Position numbers and translations under genes: made by a program
The notes under the pieces: model-generated
Databases searched by the model: none
Told to the model about the DNA's origin: nothing
Seen by the model: only the letters and a program-made list of their open reading frames with translations
From: Spirochaeta thermophila DSM 6192
GTDB lineage: Bacteria > Spirochaetota > Spirochaetia > Winmispirales > Winmispiraceae
Length of the DNA stretch: 64,000 nucleotides
Direction of reading: 5' to 3'
Assembly (NCBI RefSeq): GCF_000147075.1
Contig: NC_014484.1
Coordinates: forward strand, 372,001 to 436,000
Part shown: positions 8,887 through 16,918 of the stretch, piece after piece
How positions within the stretch are numbered: the stretch's first letter is position 1
How the letters are laid out: every line of letters begins with the position of its first letter

Positions 8887-10208
8887 CGGTACTGGTGGTG
8901 GACGACGAGCGCGACGTGGTGGAGGGGTTCCGCATGGCCTTCCCCGAGTGGGAGGTGAGGGGGGCCGGGTCTGGTGCGGAGGCCCTGAGGGTGCTGGAGG
9001 CCGAGCCCGTGGACCTGGTGTTCCTCGACGTGAGGCTCGGGAGAGAGGACGGGCTTGCCCTCCTGGGGCGTATAAAGGAGCGCTGGCCGGAGCTTCCGTG
9101 TGTGATGATCTCGGCCTATGGCACGGTGGAGCGAGCGGTGGAGGCACTGCGGCGGGGGGCGGTGGACTTCCTGGAGAAGCCGCTCTCCTTACAGAAGGTG
9201 AGAATCGTGGCCGAGCGGACGGCAAGCGAGGTCTTCGCCCGGAAGGTGGTGGAGCAGGAGAGGGAGCGGTACGCCCTCCTCGGGGAATCTGAGGCCATTC
9301 GGGAGGTGCGGCGGCTCGTCGAGAAGGCGGCCCGGGTGGAGGTCCCCGTGCTGGTCACCGGTGAGAGCGGCACGGGGAAGGAGCACGTGGCGCGACTCCT
9401 CCACCTCTTGAGCAGGCGAGCCCGGGGGCCGCTCGTGGCCCTCAACTGCGCTGCAGTCCCTGCGGATCTCTTTGAGAGTGAGATCTTCGGACACGAGAAG
9501 GGGAGCTTCACCGGGGCCGAGAGGCGGCGCAAGGGGAGGATCGAGGAGGCGAGGGGAGGGACGCTCTTTCTGGACGAGGTGGGGGAGCTGCCGGCCTCCC
9601 AGCAGGCGAAGCTCCTGCGGGTCCTCGAGACGGGGGAGTACTATCCCGTGGGGGCCGAGAGGCCGCGGAGGGCCGATGTGCGGGTGGTGTGCGCCACGAA
9701 CAGGGACCTCGAAGCCATGGTGAGGGAGGGATCGTTCCGGGCAGATCTCTACTACAGGCTGGGGGTCTTGAGGATCCACGTCCCCCCACTCAGGGAGCGG
9801 AGGGAGGATATCCCGCTCCTCGCACAGGTCTTTCTCAGACGGGTGTGCGAGGAGCTGGGGCAGGGGCGGAGCTTCTCCCGGGAGACCCTCTCGGTGCTCA
9901 TGGAGGGCGAGTATCCGGGCAATGTGCGGGAGCTCCAGCACCTCGTATGGCGGGCGGCCCTCCTCTCCGAGGGGCCGGTGATCGGGCCCGAAGTGGTGGG
10001 GAAGGTGAGGGATGAGGGGAGGAAGGCCTTCGTAGAGGACCTCCTCCTCGCTCCCCGCCCCCTCGGCGAGGCGCGGCGGGAGTTCGAACGGGCCTACATC
10101 GCCTATCACCTCTCCCGGTGTGGGGGGAATGTCTCCAGGACGGCGCGCAAGCTCGGCATGGCCCCCTCGAACCTCATGAGGAGGATGCGGGAGCTGGGGA
10201 TGCGTTGA
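8883..10208 (+). CDS. NtrC-family sigma-54-dependent response regulator
   Basis: A 441-residue activator: receiver (phospho-acceptor D49 in VFLDVRLG, K99), AAA+ domain with Walker A GESGTGKE and Walker B LFLDEVGEL, and a Fis-type helix-turn-helix at the end (GNVSRTARKLGMAPSNLM). The start at 8883 overlaps the kinase stop in ATGA. The sigma-54 contact loop reads GSFTGA (residues 207-212), not the usual GAFTGA; Ser at the second position occurs in some activators and may alter sigma-54 contact. It should respond to the upstream kinase and drive a sigma-54 promoter, which I did not find next to it. Confidence 0.92.
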   Translation: MTVLVVDDERDVVEGFRMAFPEWEVRGAGSGAEALRVLEAEPVDLVFLDVRLGREDGLALLGRIKERWPELPCVMISAYGTVERAVEALRRGAVDFLEKPLSLQKVRIVAERTASEVFARKVVEQERERYALLGESEAIREVRRLVEKAARVEVPVLVTGESGTGKEHVARLLHLLSRRARGPLVALNCAAVPADLFESEIFGHEKGSFTGAERRRKGRIEEARGGTLFLDEVGELPASQQAKLLRVLETGEYYPVGAERPRRADVRVVCATNRDLEAMVREGSFRADLYYRLGVLRIHVPPLRERREDIPLLAQVFLRRVCEELGQGRSFSRETLSVLMEGEYPGNVRELQHLVWRAALLSEGPVIGPEVVGKVRDEGRKAFVEDLLLAPRPLGEARREFERAYIAYHLSRCGGNVSRTARKLGMAPSNLMRRMRELGMR

Positions 10209-10244
10209 CCGGTGCGCGTTATAGAAGGATCGTGCCCTGTGTGC

Positions 10245-10250
10245 TATACT
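10245..10250 (+). promoter_or_regulatory. -10 element giving a leaderless start for the omptin-like gene
   Basis: TATACT lies exactly seven bases before the ATG at 10258, so transcription would begin at or next to the start codon. No Shine-Dalgarno is present. The -35 region is poor (TAGAAG at 10222-10227, 17-base spacer). Confidence 0.6.
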
Positions 10251-10257
10251 TCCCGTT

Positions 10258-11232
10258 ATGCGTCCCTTCTGCGTGTTCGTGTGGCTTGTGAGTGTGGGGG
10301 TGGGTGGGCTCTGGGCCCTTGACGGCTGGGCCTTCTCGTCCTCTCTTGAGACCTCGTGGTTCACCGGAGAGGCCCACGAGCTGGTCTACCAGAAGTGGGA
10401 CGAGGGGGATCACCTCCTCAGCCGGCTCGTGTGGCCGGCGGAAGGCTGGCTCCTCGAGGCAGAGGCCGGCCTCTCCTGGTGGAGGGTGGGGATCGAGGGC
10501 TGGTATGCCTTCCTCGTGGGCGGCCGTGAGCCCGGTGCGTGGATGGAGGACTACGACTACATGAACCTGGGTGATCCCGATCCCACGCACTTTTCCACCC
10601 ACCCTGTGGAGCTGGGCCCGTACCGCGAGATAGGAGGGGGCCTCTCGTTCCGGATCGTGGACCGCTCGGCGGTGAGGATCTCGCTGGGAGCCGGGTGGGA
10701 GTACCTCCACCGGTACTGGTCGGCCCACGACGGCTACGCCCAGTACCCGAGTGGGGTGGGGGACCCCTATGATCCTTCCTCCGGTACGGGGTGGCCCTAC
10801 CCCGAGTGGACAGGGGATGAGCCGAAGTCTTCTTTCGACGGCGAGGTCATCACCTATGAGCAGGAGGTGATGGGTCCGGTGCTCCTCTTCCGGTGCGGGA
10901 TGCGGCCGAGCACCCGGCTCGAGGCCGAAACCTCGGTGATGTGGTCGCCGTATCCCCTCGCTGTGACCCTCGACGAACACGTGCTTCGCGATATTCTCTT
11001 TCTCGACAAGATGGCGGGGGGGGTGCTCCTCGATGTCTCCGGTGAGCTCCAGGTCTTCCTGTGGAAAGGTCTTTCCCTCTACGGGAGGGGGTGGTACAGA
11101 CTCGTCTCCATGGCAAAGGGGGATTCGTACTTCAAGGAAGAGGGAACGTGGTACCAGGCTGCGGACGGGAAGAGCGGTATGGAGAGCACCGAGTGGGGGC
11201 TGGGGATGGGGATGCGGGTGATGGTGGAGTGA
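10258..11232 (+). CDS. Omptin-family outer-membrane protease (predicted)
   Basis: A 324-residue protein with a signal peptide (about residues 1-20, ending GLWA) and alternating beta-barrel strands. Aligned by eye with OmpT, the barrel motifs match: LLSRLVWP for LSQLDWK, and a loop with MEDYD followed by HFSTHP for MVDQDW and RHPD. The omptin catalytic pairs appear conserved: D98 and D100 (OmpT D83/D85) and D239-E240-H241 (OmpT D210-E211-H212). Length is typical of mature omptins plus signal. It should cleave peptides between basic residues at the cell surface. Omptins are best known from gammaproteobacteria and bind LPS. It is monocistronic, leaderless, and convergent with the XPB-partner gene. 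Confidence 0.75.
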   Translation: MRPFCVFVWLVSVGVGGLWALDGWAFSSSLETSWFTGEAHELVYQKWDEGDHLLSRLVWPAEGWLLEAEAGLSWWRVGIEGWYAFLVGGREPGAWMEDYDYMNLGDPDPTHFSTHPVELGPYREIGGGLSFRIVDRSAVRISLGAGWEYLHRYWSAHDGYAQYPSGVGDPYDPSSGTGWPYPEWTGDEPKSSFDGEVITYEQEVMGPVLLFRCGMRPSTRLEAETSVMWSPYPLAVTLDEHVLRDILFLDKMAGGVLLDVSGELQVFLWKGLSLYGRGWYRLVSMAKGDSYFKEEGTWYQAADGKSGMESTEWGLGMGMRVMVE

Positions 11233-11234
11233 AG

Positions 11235-13208
11235 CTAGCCCGTGAGTGTGCGAGGGATGCGGCGGACGTGCTGGATGGTGCGGACCGGGATGTGGAGCGG
11301 GGCCTCTTCTCCCTCGGGGATCGCTTCGAGGTAGTGGGAGGCCCCCTTCTTTTTGAGGGCGAGGGGGCGCACGAGGAGGGTGGTGGGGTCCTTGTGTCCG
11401 AGGATGCACACCTCCACCAGGTCGCCTGCGTGGGAGAGTGCCTCTTCGAGGACCCTGAGCTTGCCGTGGTAGTCGAGTCCGTCGGATTCGAGGAGCTCGG
11501 TGTCCGCTGTTTCTCCGGAGAGTTGGGCGGGGGTGAGGATGTAGCCTTCCTCGATGCGTGCCTTGAGGAGGTGGCGCGCCTCCTCAGAGAGGGGGGTACG
11601 TTCCAGGGCCTCGAGGAGGGCGGGCCTGAGGTCGGGGGGCGGGGCGGTGAGGGCTTCCGGGAGCACGGGTACCACCGGGGGGGCGAGGTGGGTCGGGAGG
11701 GGGAGCGGCCCCTCCGAGGGAGGGGTCTCTTCCTCCACGGGGCCGAGGAGGCCTATCCCGGCGTGTTCCAGGAGGGTCTTCCACTCCTCCCACCGTTCCT
11801 CCCTGACGAGAAAGATGGTCTCTCCGAGGGTCTCCCACACACAGGCGGAGAATTGGGGGCTCTGTCGGACGATCCGGGCGTACTCGGGTTCCAGGATCGC
11901 CACGATTCCCCGGAGGTGGCGGGCCCGCTCGGCCTCCTCCTGCCAGAGGGTGAGGGTGGCGGCGACCGGTTGGGGGACGGGGTGGCCGCTTCCCACGGTG
12001 AGGGCGAGGCGGAGCTCGGCAATCTCAATCCCTGTCTCCAGGCCGCGGCGCAGGGCGGGCTTGGTGAGTTCGTAGCGGGAGACGGTGTCGTGGCGTATGA
12101 GGGAGAGGGCCGCACAGGGGACGAGGAGGTCTGAGAGCACGGCGTGGGGATGTACGATGAGGTGGCCCGAGGCCTCCACCTTGAACGGAGGGGTCTCCGG
12201 CGGGTTGAGGAGTGTGGGGATGTGGGGGGTGAGGGAGAGGGTGGTTTCGTGGGGGACGAGGAGGCCGAGCGAGGCGAGGTCCTCGATGGGTGGGGGGGTG
12301 TGGGGTTGGGTGTGGGGTTGGGTGTGGAGGGTGAGGGCGAGGCGGAGGGCACGGGTGATGGTGGAGGGGGTGTAGGTGTGGGTGGGGGGGAGGAGGTCGG
12401 GGAGGGCGAGGAGGGCGGCGGCGAGGGGGTGGGGGTCGGCCCCGTCGGGGGCGATGGCCGCAGCCCAGAGGAGGGGGAGGCGGGTGGAGGGGGGAAGGTC
12501 GGCGAGGGCGCGGAACCGGGCGAGGAGGGCGGCCGGGGTGGGGGCGGGGATGAGGGAGAGGCGGGTGAGGGCCCGGACGAGGAGGGGGAGGTGGTCGGGG
12601 TGGTGGGAGAAGTGGGGGATGCGGGATGCGATGCGGGTGCGTGCCCGCGAGGTGGGGGTGCCGTCCCTGGTGTCGAGGAGGGACGGGTCGTCGGTGAGGA
12701 GGGAGAGGAGGGCGCCGAGGAGGGGGTCGGTGAGCCAGGGGTGGGGCGGGGAGGAGGGGGGGGTGGGGCCTTCGGGCGGGAGGACGGCCTCGAGCGAGAG
12801 GACGCGGGTCTCGAGCAGGGGACGGAGGGGAGGGGTGAAGCGGATGCGTGGGGGCTCGTCCGCGGTGTCGAGGTAGACGAGGAGGCGGTCCCTGAGGCGG
12901 TGGAGGATGAGGTGGGGGTCTTCCTCCCCTTCTTCCTCCAGGAACGAGGTGAAGACCTCGGGTGGGGGTTCGCCGAGGGCCGCGATGAGCGAGAGGTGGG
13001 CCCTGTCGTGAGGGGTGAGGAGGGCGAGGATCGCCTCCTGTATCCGAGGCGATTCCAGGAAGCGGTAGAGGCGTTCGACGAGCTGGGGTTTGTGGTAGGG
13101 GGTCTCGATCCTGCCGAGGTAGTTGCGTATGAGGCGGAGGAAGTCCCTGTCGGGAAGGGTGAGGAGGTAGGCGGTGAAACGGTCTATGTCAGCTCGTCTT
13201 CGCTCCAT
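11235..13208 (-). CDS. XPB-associated helicase-partner protein (XPB/Ssl2 N-domain-like)
   Basis: A 657-residue soluble protein translated directly after a bacterial XPB helicase, overlapping it by 25 bases. The same neighbour arrangement occurs in actinobacteria (mycobacterial XPB with a large adjacent protein containing an XPB/Ssl2 N-terminal-like domain). The N-terminus (LPDRDFLRLIRNYLGRI) and the C-terminal part (HLIVHPHAVLSDLL, LEPEYARIVRQSP, LDYHGKLRVLEEAL, DPTTLLVRPLAL) match what I expect of that family. The middle is Pro/Thr/His-rich and low in complexity, including a repeated HTQP stretch. Likely a regulator or damage-recognition subunit of the helicase; function is inferred. Confidence 0.72.
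   Translation of the reverse strand: MERRRADIDRFTAYLLTLPDRDFLRLIRNYLGRIETPYHKPQLVERLYRFLESPRIQEAILALLTPHDRAHLSLIAALGEPPPEVFTSFLEEEGEEDPHLILHRLRDRLLVYLDTADEPPRIRFTPPLRPLLETRVLSLEAVLPPEGPTPPSSPPHPWLTDPLLGALLSLLTDDPSLLDTRDGTPTSRARTRIASRIPHFSHHPDHLPLLVRALTRLSLIPAPTPAALLARFRALADLPPSTRLPLLWAAAIAPDGADPHPLAAALLALPDLLPPTHTYTPSTITRALRLALTLHTQPHTQPHTPPPIEDLASLGLLVPHETTLSLTPHIPTLLNPPETPPFKVEASGHLIVHPHAVLSDLLVPCAALSLIRHDTVSRYELTKPALRRGLETGIEIAELRLALTVGSGHPVPQPVAATLTLWQEEAERARHLRGIVAILEPEYARIVRQSPQFSACVWETLGETIFLVREERWEEWKTLLEHAGIGLLGPVEEETPPSEGPLPLPTHLAPPVVPVLPEALTAPPPDLRPALLEALERTPLSEEARHLLKARIEEGYILTPAQLSGETADTELLESDGLDYHGKLRVLEEALSHAGDLVEVCILGHKDPTTLLVRPLALKKKGASHYLEAIPEGEEAPLHIPVRTIQHVRRIPRTLTG
12301..12326 (+). 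repeat. G-rich 12-base tandem repeat inside the XPB-partner gene
   Basis: The plus strand carries about two copies of TGTGGGGTTGGG in tandem, encoding the repeated HTQP stretch on the minus strand. It is G-quadruplex-prone on the plus strand and could vary in copy number in steps of four codons. Confidence 0.5.
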
Positions 13209-14875
13209 AGCTCCATCTGGTAGCGGTAGCCCTGTTCGGTGAGGAATCGCTGCCGGTTGGCGGCGAAGTGTTCTTCCAGTGTATCACGCGTCACAATCGT
13301 ATAGAAGTAGGCGTGGTGGTGTTTCGGTCTCAGGATGCGGCCGAGGCGCTGGGCCTCCTCCTGGCGGGATCCGAAGGTGCCGGAGACCTGAATGGCGACC
13401 GCGGCGTCGGGGAGGTCGATGGAGAAGTTGGCGACGCGGGAGACCACGAGGCGCGTGATGCGGCCTTCCTTGAACTCGCGGTAGAGGCGTTCGCGTTCCC
13501 TGTTGGGGGTACGGCCGGTGATGAGGGGAAGGCCGAGGGTGCGGGCGATGCGTTCGAGCTGGTCGAGGTACTGGCCTATGATGAGGGTGGGGAGGTCGGG
13601 GTGTCGCTCGAGGAGCACGGCCACGACGCGGTCCTTGAGGGGGTTGGTGCTCGCGATGGTGTGCTTCTTCCGCTGGTCTGCGGCGATGTAGGCGAGTCGG
13701 AGGTCCTCGGGGAGGGGGATGCGGATCTCGTAGCAGAGGGCCTCGGCGATCCAGCCCTGGGCTTCCACTTCTTTCCAGGGGATGTCGTGGCGCTTGGGTC
13801 CCACGAGGGCGAAGAGGTGGCGTTCCTTGCCGTCTTCGCGCACCAGGGTGGCGGTGAGGCCGCAGCGGCGTTTCGCCTGGAGTTCTGCGGTGATGCGGAA
13901 GACCGGGGCGGGGAGGAGGTGGACTTCGTCGTAGATGATGAGGCCCCAGTTGCGGGCGAGGAAGAGGTCGAAGTGGGGGTAGTGCTCCTGGGTCTGGTCG
14001 GGTCGCCAGGTGAGGATGTGGTAGGTGGCGACGGTGACGGGTTTTATGTCCTTGGACTCGCCGGTGTACTCGGCGATCTGGTCCTCGGTGAGGGTGGTCT
14101 TGTCGAGGATCTCGTCGATCCACTGGTGGGCGGCGGCGACGTTGGGGGTGAGGATGAGGGTGCTCGTCCGGTAGTGGGCCATGAGGGCGAGGCCCACCAC
14201 GGTCTTGCCTGCGCCGCAGGGCATGACGATGGTGCCGTAGCCGGTGCCGGGTCCGTCGTCGCCGGTGAAGGCCTTGACCGCGGCTTCCTGGTAGGGGCGG
14301 AGGGCGAAGGGGCGGCCGGAGCGGGTGGTGGTGCGGAGCGAGAGGGGGAGGGGTTCGCCTTCCTGGAGGGGGACGAGGTCGGTGACGGGGTAGCCGAGGT
14401 CGATGAGGAGCTGCTTGATGGTGCCACGGTGGATGAGGGGCACGTAGAGGGCGTCGTCCCGGGGTGGGAGGTCGGGTGTGGAGGGTTCGAGGAGGCGGGC
14501 GAGCTGCCGGTAGGAGAGGAGTTCTTGGCGGCTCGCAGGGGGGCGGATGCTGAGGAGGAGGGTGTGGGGTGAGGGGGTGGGGAGGAGGGTGAGGGTGCCG
14601 GCGCGTTTGAGAGTGTGGCGAATGGTGTCGAGGAGGGTGGGGGGCACGGGGTAGCGGGCGTAGCGGGAGAGGCGCGTGGTGATCTGGTCGTAGGTGAGGC
14701 CTGCGGAGGCGGCGTTCCAGAGGGAGATGGGGGTGATGCGGTAGGTGTGGATGTACTCAGGGGAGGTGAGGAGCTCGGTGAAGGGGGTGATGGCGTTCCG
14801 GGCCTCGTCGGCCTCGGGGTGCGAGACTTCGAGGAGGATGGTGCCGTCGCTCTGTACGATGAGGGGGCCGGACAT
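13184..14875 (-). CDS. Bacterial XPB-type DNA helicase (ERCC3-like)
   Basis: A 563-residue superfamily 2 helicase. Motif I is MPCGAGKTVVG, motif II IIYDEVHLL, motif III LTATLVREDG, motif V in SRVANFSIDLPDA and motif VI QEEAQRLGRILRP. A damage-recognition-like N-terminal region precedes the helicase core, which begins near RPYQEAAVKAF. Typical length for bacterial XPB. The ATG at 14875 is chosen because a TTGCCC/TACCCT promoter ends seven bases before it; the 25 upstream in-frame codons are Pro-rich and overlap that promoter. 3'-5' helicase activity in nucleotide excision repair is known for the family, and the downstream overlapping gene is its usual partner. Confidence 0.92.
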   Translation of the reverse strand: MSGPLIVQSDGTILLEVSHPEADEARNAITPFTELLTSPEYIHTYRITPISLWNAASAGLTYDQITTRLSRYARYPVPPTLLDTIRHTLKRAGTLTLLPTPSPHTLLLSIRPPASRQELLSYRQLARLLEPSTPDLPPRDDALYVPLIHRGTIKQLLIDLGYPVTDLVPLQEGEPLPLSLRTTTRSGRPFALRPYQEAAVKAFTGDDGPGTGYGTIVMPCGAGKTVVGLALMAHYRTSTLILTPNVAAAHQWIDEILDKTTLTEDQIAEYTGESKDIKPVTVATYHILTWRPDQTQEHYPHFDLFLARNWGLIIYDEVHLLPAPVFRITAELQAKRRCGLTATLVREDGKERHLFALVGPKRHDIPWKEVEAQGWIAEALCYEIRIPLPEDLRLAYIAADQRKKHTIASTNPLKDRVVAVLLERHPDLPTLIIGQYLDQLERIARTLGLPLITGRTPNRERERLYREFKEGRITRLVVSRVANFSIDLPDAAVAIQVSGTFGSRQEEAQRLGRILRPKHHHAYFYTIVTRDTLEEHFAANRQRFLTEQGYRYQMELWSEDELT

Positions 14876-14882
14876 GGGGGTA

Positions 14883-14912
14883 AGGGTAGCCCAGGGGGGT
14901 GGGGGCGGGCAA
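14883..14912 (-). promoter_or_regulatory. Promoter for the XPB operon, leaderless geometry
   Basis: On the minus strand TTGCCC (14912-14907) and TACCCT (14888-14883) are 18 bases apart, and the -10 ends seven bases before the ATG at 14875. No ribosome-binding site lies in that gap. Confidence 0.6.
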
Positions 14913-14970
14913 GGGGGATGGGGTTGCACGGGGGGTGGGGGGTGGGGCATGATGGGGGTGGGAGGACGAG

Positions 14971-15855
14971 ATGGACGAGAGACGAAAGCCCGAGTGGCTC
15001 AAGATAGAGCTCGGCCTGTCGCCCGAGCACAAGAAGGTGAGGCGTGAGCTCGCCCGGCACGGGCTCCACACGGTCTGTGAGGAGGCGCGGTGCCCCAACC
15101 TGCACGAGTGCTGGGGCCGCTACCGCACGGCCACGTTCCTGCTCCTGGGAGAGGTGTGCACCCGGCGGTGCAGGTTCTGTGCCGTGGGCCACGGCAGGCC
15201 GTGCCCGCCCGACCCGGAGGAGCCGGCCCGGGTGGCACAGGTGGTGGCCCGGCTCGGGATTCGGCACGTGGTGCTCACCATGGTGACGAGGGACGACCTG
15301 CCGGACGGTGGGGCGGGGCATGTGGCGGCCGCGGTGAGAGAGGTGCGGAAGGCCTCTCCTGGTGTGAGGGTGGAGATCCTCACCTCGGACTTCAGAGGGG
15401 ATCTCGCGGCCCTCGAGACGGTGCTCGAGAGCCGGCCCGAGATCATGAGCCACAACGTGGAGACCGTGCGCAGGCTCACCCCCAGGGTGCGCTCCGGTGC
15501 GAGCTACGAGCGCTCCCTCGCCTTCCTCAGGGAGGCGGGACTGCGGGTGAGGGCGTACGGCGGGTTCCTCAAGTCGAGCTTCATGGTGGGGCTCGGGGAG
15601 ACCGAGGAGGAGGTGAAGGAGACCCTCCGCGACCTCCGGGCCGCGGGCGTGCAGATGGTGAACATAGGCCAGTACCTCCAGCCCACGAAGGAGCACCTCC
15701 CCGTGGCGCGCTACTGGAGCCCCGAGGAGTTCGACCGGCTGAGGGACTACGCCCTCTCCCTGGGGTTCATCGCCTGCAGCGCGGGCCCCAAGGTCCGCTC
15801 GAGCTACCACGCCGAGGAGACCGTCCGGATGCTGGGGGACGTCGGTCCGGCGTGA
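14971..15855 (+). CDS. lipA: Lipoyl synthase
   Basis: A 294-residue radical SAM enzyme that inserts two sulfurs into protein-bound octanoyl groups. Both iron-sulfur clusters are marked: the auxiliary-cluster cysteines in CEEARCPNLHEC and the radical SAM CTRRCRFC. The C-terminal RSSYHA contains the conserved serine that ligates the auxiliary cluster. GGAGGAC precedes the ATG. The gene stands alone, without lipB or a 2-oxoacid dehydrogenase nearby, and ends at a strong terminator. A lipoate-dependent dehydrogenase or glycine cleavage system is therefore expected elsewhere in the genome. Confidence 0.96.
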   Translation: MDERRKPEWLKIELGLSPEHKKVRRELARHGLHTVCEEARCPNLHECWGRYRTATFLLLGEVCTRRCRFCAVGHGRPCPPDPEEPARVAQVVARLGIRHVVLTMVTRDDLPDGGAGHVAAAVREVRKASPGVRVEILTSDFRGDLAALETVLESRPEIMSHNVETVRRLTPRVRSGASYERSLAFLREAGLRVRAYGGFLKSSFMVGLGETEEEVKETLRDLRAAGVQMVNIGQYLQPTKEHLPVARYWSPEEFDRLRDYALSLGFIACSAGPKVRSSYHAEETVRMLGDVGPA

Positions 15856-15856
15856 A

Positions 15857-15880
15857 CCACCCTTCGGGGTGGGTTTTTTT
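15857..15880 (+). terminator. Rho-independent terminator after lipA
   Basis: CCACCC and GGGTGG form a six-pair stem closed by a TTCG tetraloop, followed by GTTTTTTT. It separates lipA from the downstream nqr operon. Confidence 0.9.
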
Positions 15881-15890
15881 GGGGAGATAG

Positions 15891-15919
15891 CTGACTAAAA
15901 ACGTAATATTTGCTATTAT
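15891..15919 (+). promoter_or_regulatory. Promoter of the nqr operon
   Basis: CTGACT (15891-15896) and TATTAT (15914-15919) are 17 bases apart, in an AT-rich stretch that contrasts with the surrounding DNA. The ~55-base leader includes a small hairpin (CATGCG at 15940-15945 with CGCATG at 15955-15960). Confidence 0.6.
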
Positions 15920-15982
15920 CATATCGATTGGTATTGCACCATGCGCGCGGATGTCGCATGATGGTAGTAGTAAGGAGGCCCT

Positions 15983-16918
15983 GTGGACCTGAAGATCTTT
16001 CAGAAACAGCCGCCCATGAGGAAGGTGCTCCTCTCGCTCGTTCCCATCTTCCTGTGGGCCGCGTACTTCTACGGCGTACGGCTCGCCGCCCTCGCCCTGG
16101 TGGTGTTTCCCGTGGGTGTGGCGGTGGAGTACCTCATGGAGAGGCGGAGGGGGAGGAAGGTGAGTGAAGCGGTCCTGGTGACCTGCAGCCTCTTCCTCCT
16201 CTCCCTCCCGCCCGCCGTCCCGCTCTGGGTGGCGGCCATCGGGATCGCCTTCGGCGTGTTCATGGCGAAGGAGGTCTACGGAGGGTTCGGCCGCAATGTC
16301 TTCAACCCGGCCATCGCAGGCAGGCTCTTCGTCTACATCACCTTCCCCACCCTCATGACCCGCTCCTGGCTGAAGCCCGGCGCCTTCGGTCTCCTCCCCG
16401 ACGCCCTCACCTCGGCCACCCCCCTCGACGCCCTCCGAGCCGGCACCCTCCCCCCGCTCCCCGACATGCTCCTCGGCCTGCACCCCGGCAGCATGGGCGA
16501 GTCGGCCCTCCCCCTCATCCTCCTCGCGGGCATCTACCTCGTGGCCACCAGGACCGCGAGCTGGCGGATCATGCTCTCCACCCTGGGAGGCGCCCTCCTC
16601 CTCTCCGCCGGCCTCTACTACGCCGGCGTCCCCGGCGCCGTCCCGCCCCACTACACCCTCCTCGCCGGCAGTCTCCTCTTCGTGGCGGTCTTCATGGCCA
16701 CCGACCCCGTCACCGCCCCCAACAACCCCCGCGCCCACTGGCTCTACGGCCTGCTCATCGGTGCGGTGGTGGTCCTCGTCCGCACCTTCTCCCTCTTCTC
16801 GGAGGGCACCAGCTTCGCCGTGCTCCTCGCCAACGCCGTCGCCCCGCTCCTCGACGAGCTTCTCCCACGCCGCCCGGCGGCCGCCCGCCGCCCGGCCCCG
16901 AAAGGAGGCGCCGCATGA
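15983..16918 (+). CDS. nqrB: NqrB/RnfD-family subunit of a redox-driven ion pump
   Basis: A 311-residue integral membrane protein with about nine to ten hydrophobic segments. GGFGRNVFNPAIAGRLF is the conserved NqrB/RnfD motif and ALTSATPLDA holds the predicted flavinylation site (T146 in S-A-T), where ApbE attaches FMN. AATDPVTAPNNP-like sequence (MATDPVTAPNNPRAHWLYG) is also diagnostic. GTG start after AAGGAGG. It is shorter than typical NqrB (~410) and nearer RnfD in length; I name it NqrB because the operon ends in NqrF. No nqrA precedes it: the upstream gene is lipA with its own terminator. Confidence 0.88.
   Translation: MDLKIFQKQPPMRKVLLSLVPIFLWAAYFYGVRLAALALVVFPVGVAVEYLMERRRGRKVSEAVLVTCSLFLLSLPPAVPLWVAAIGIAFGVFMAKEVYGGFGRNVFNPAIAGRLFVYITFPTLMTRSWLKPGAFGLLPDALTSATPLDALRAGTLPPLPDMLLGLHPGSMGESALPLILLAGIYLVATRTASWRIMLSTLGGALLLSAGLYYAGVPGAVPPHYTLLAGSLLFVAVFMATDPVTAPNNPRAHWLYGLLIGAVVVLVRTFSLFSEGTSFAVLLANAVAPLLDELLPRRPAAARRPAPKGGAA

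Noticed and set aside
13268-14572. A 434-codon plus-strand frame antisense to the XPB gene
   Set aside because: Composition is almost only G, E, A, D and V, as expected from the mirror of the helicase codons.
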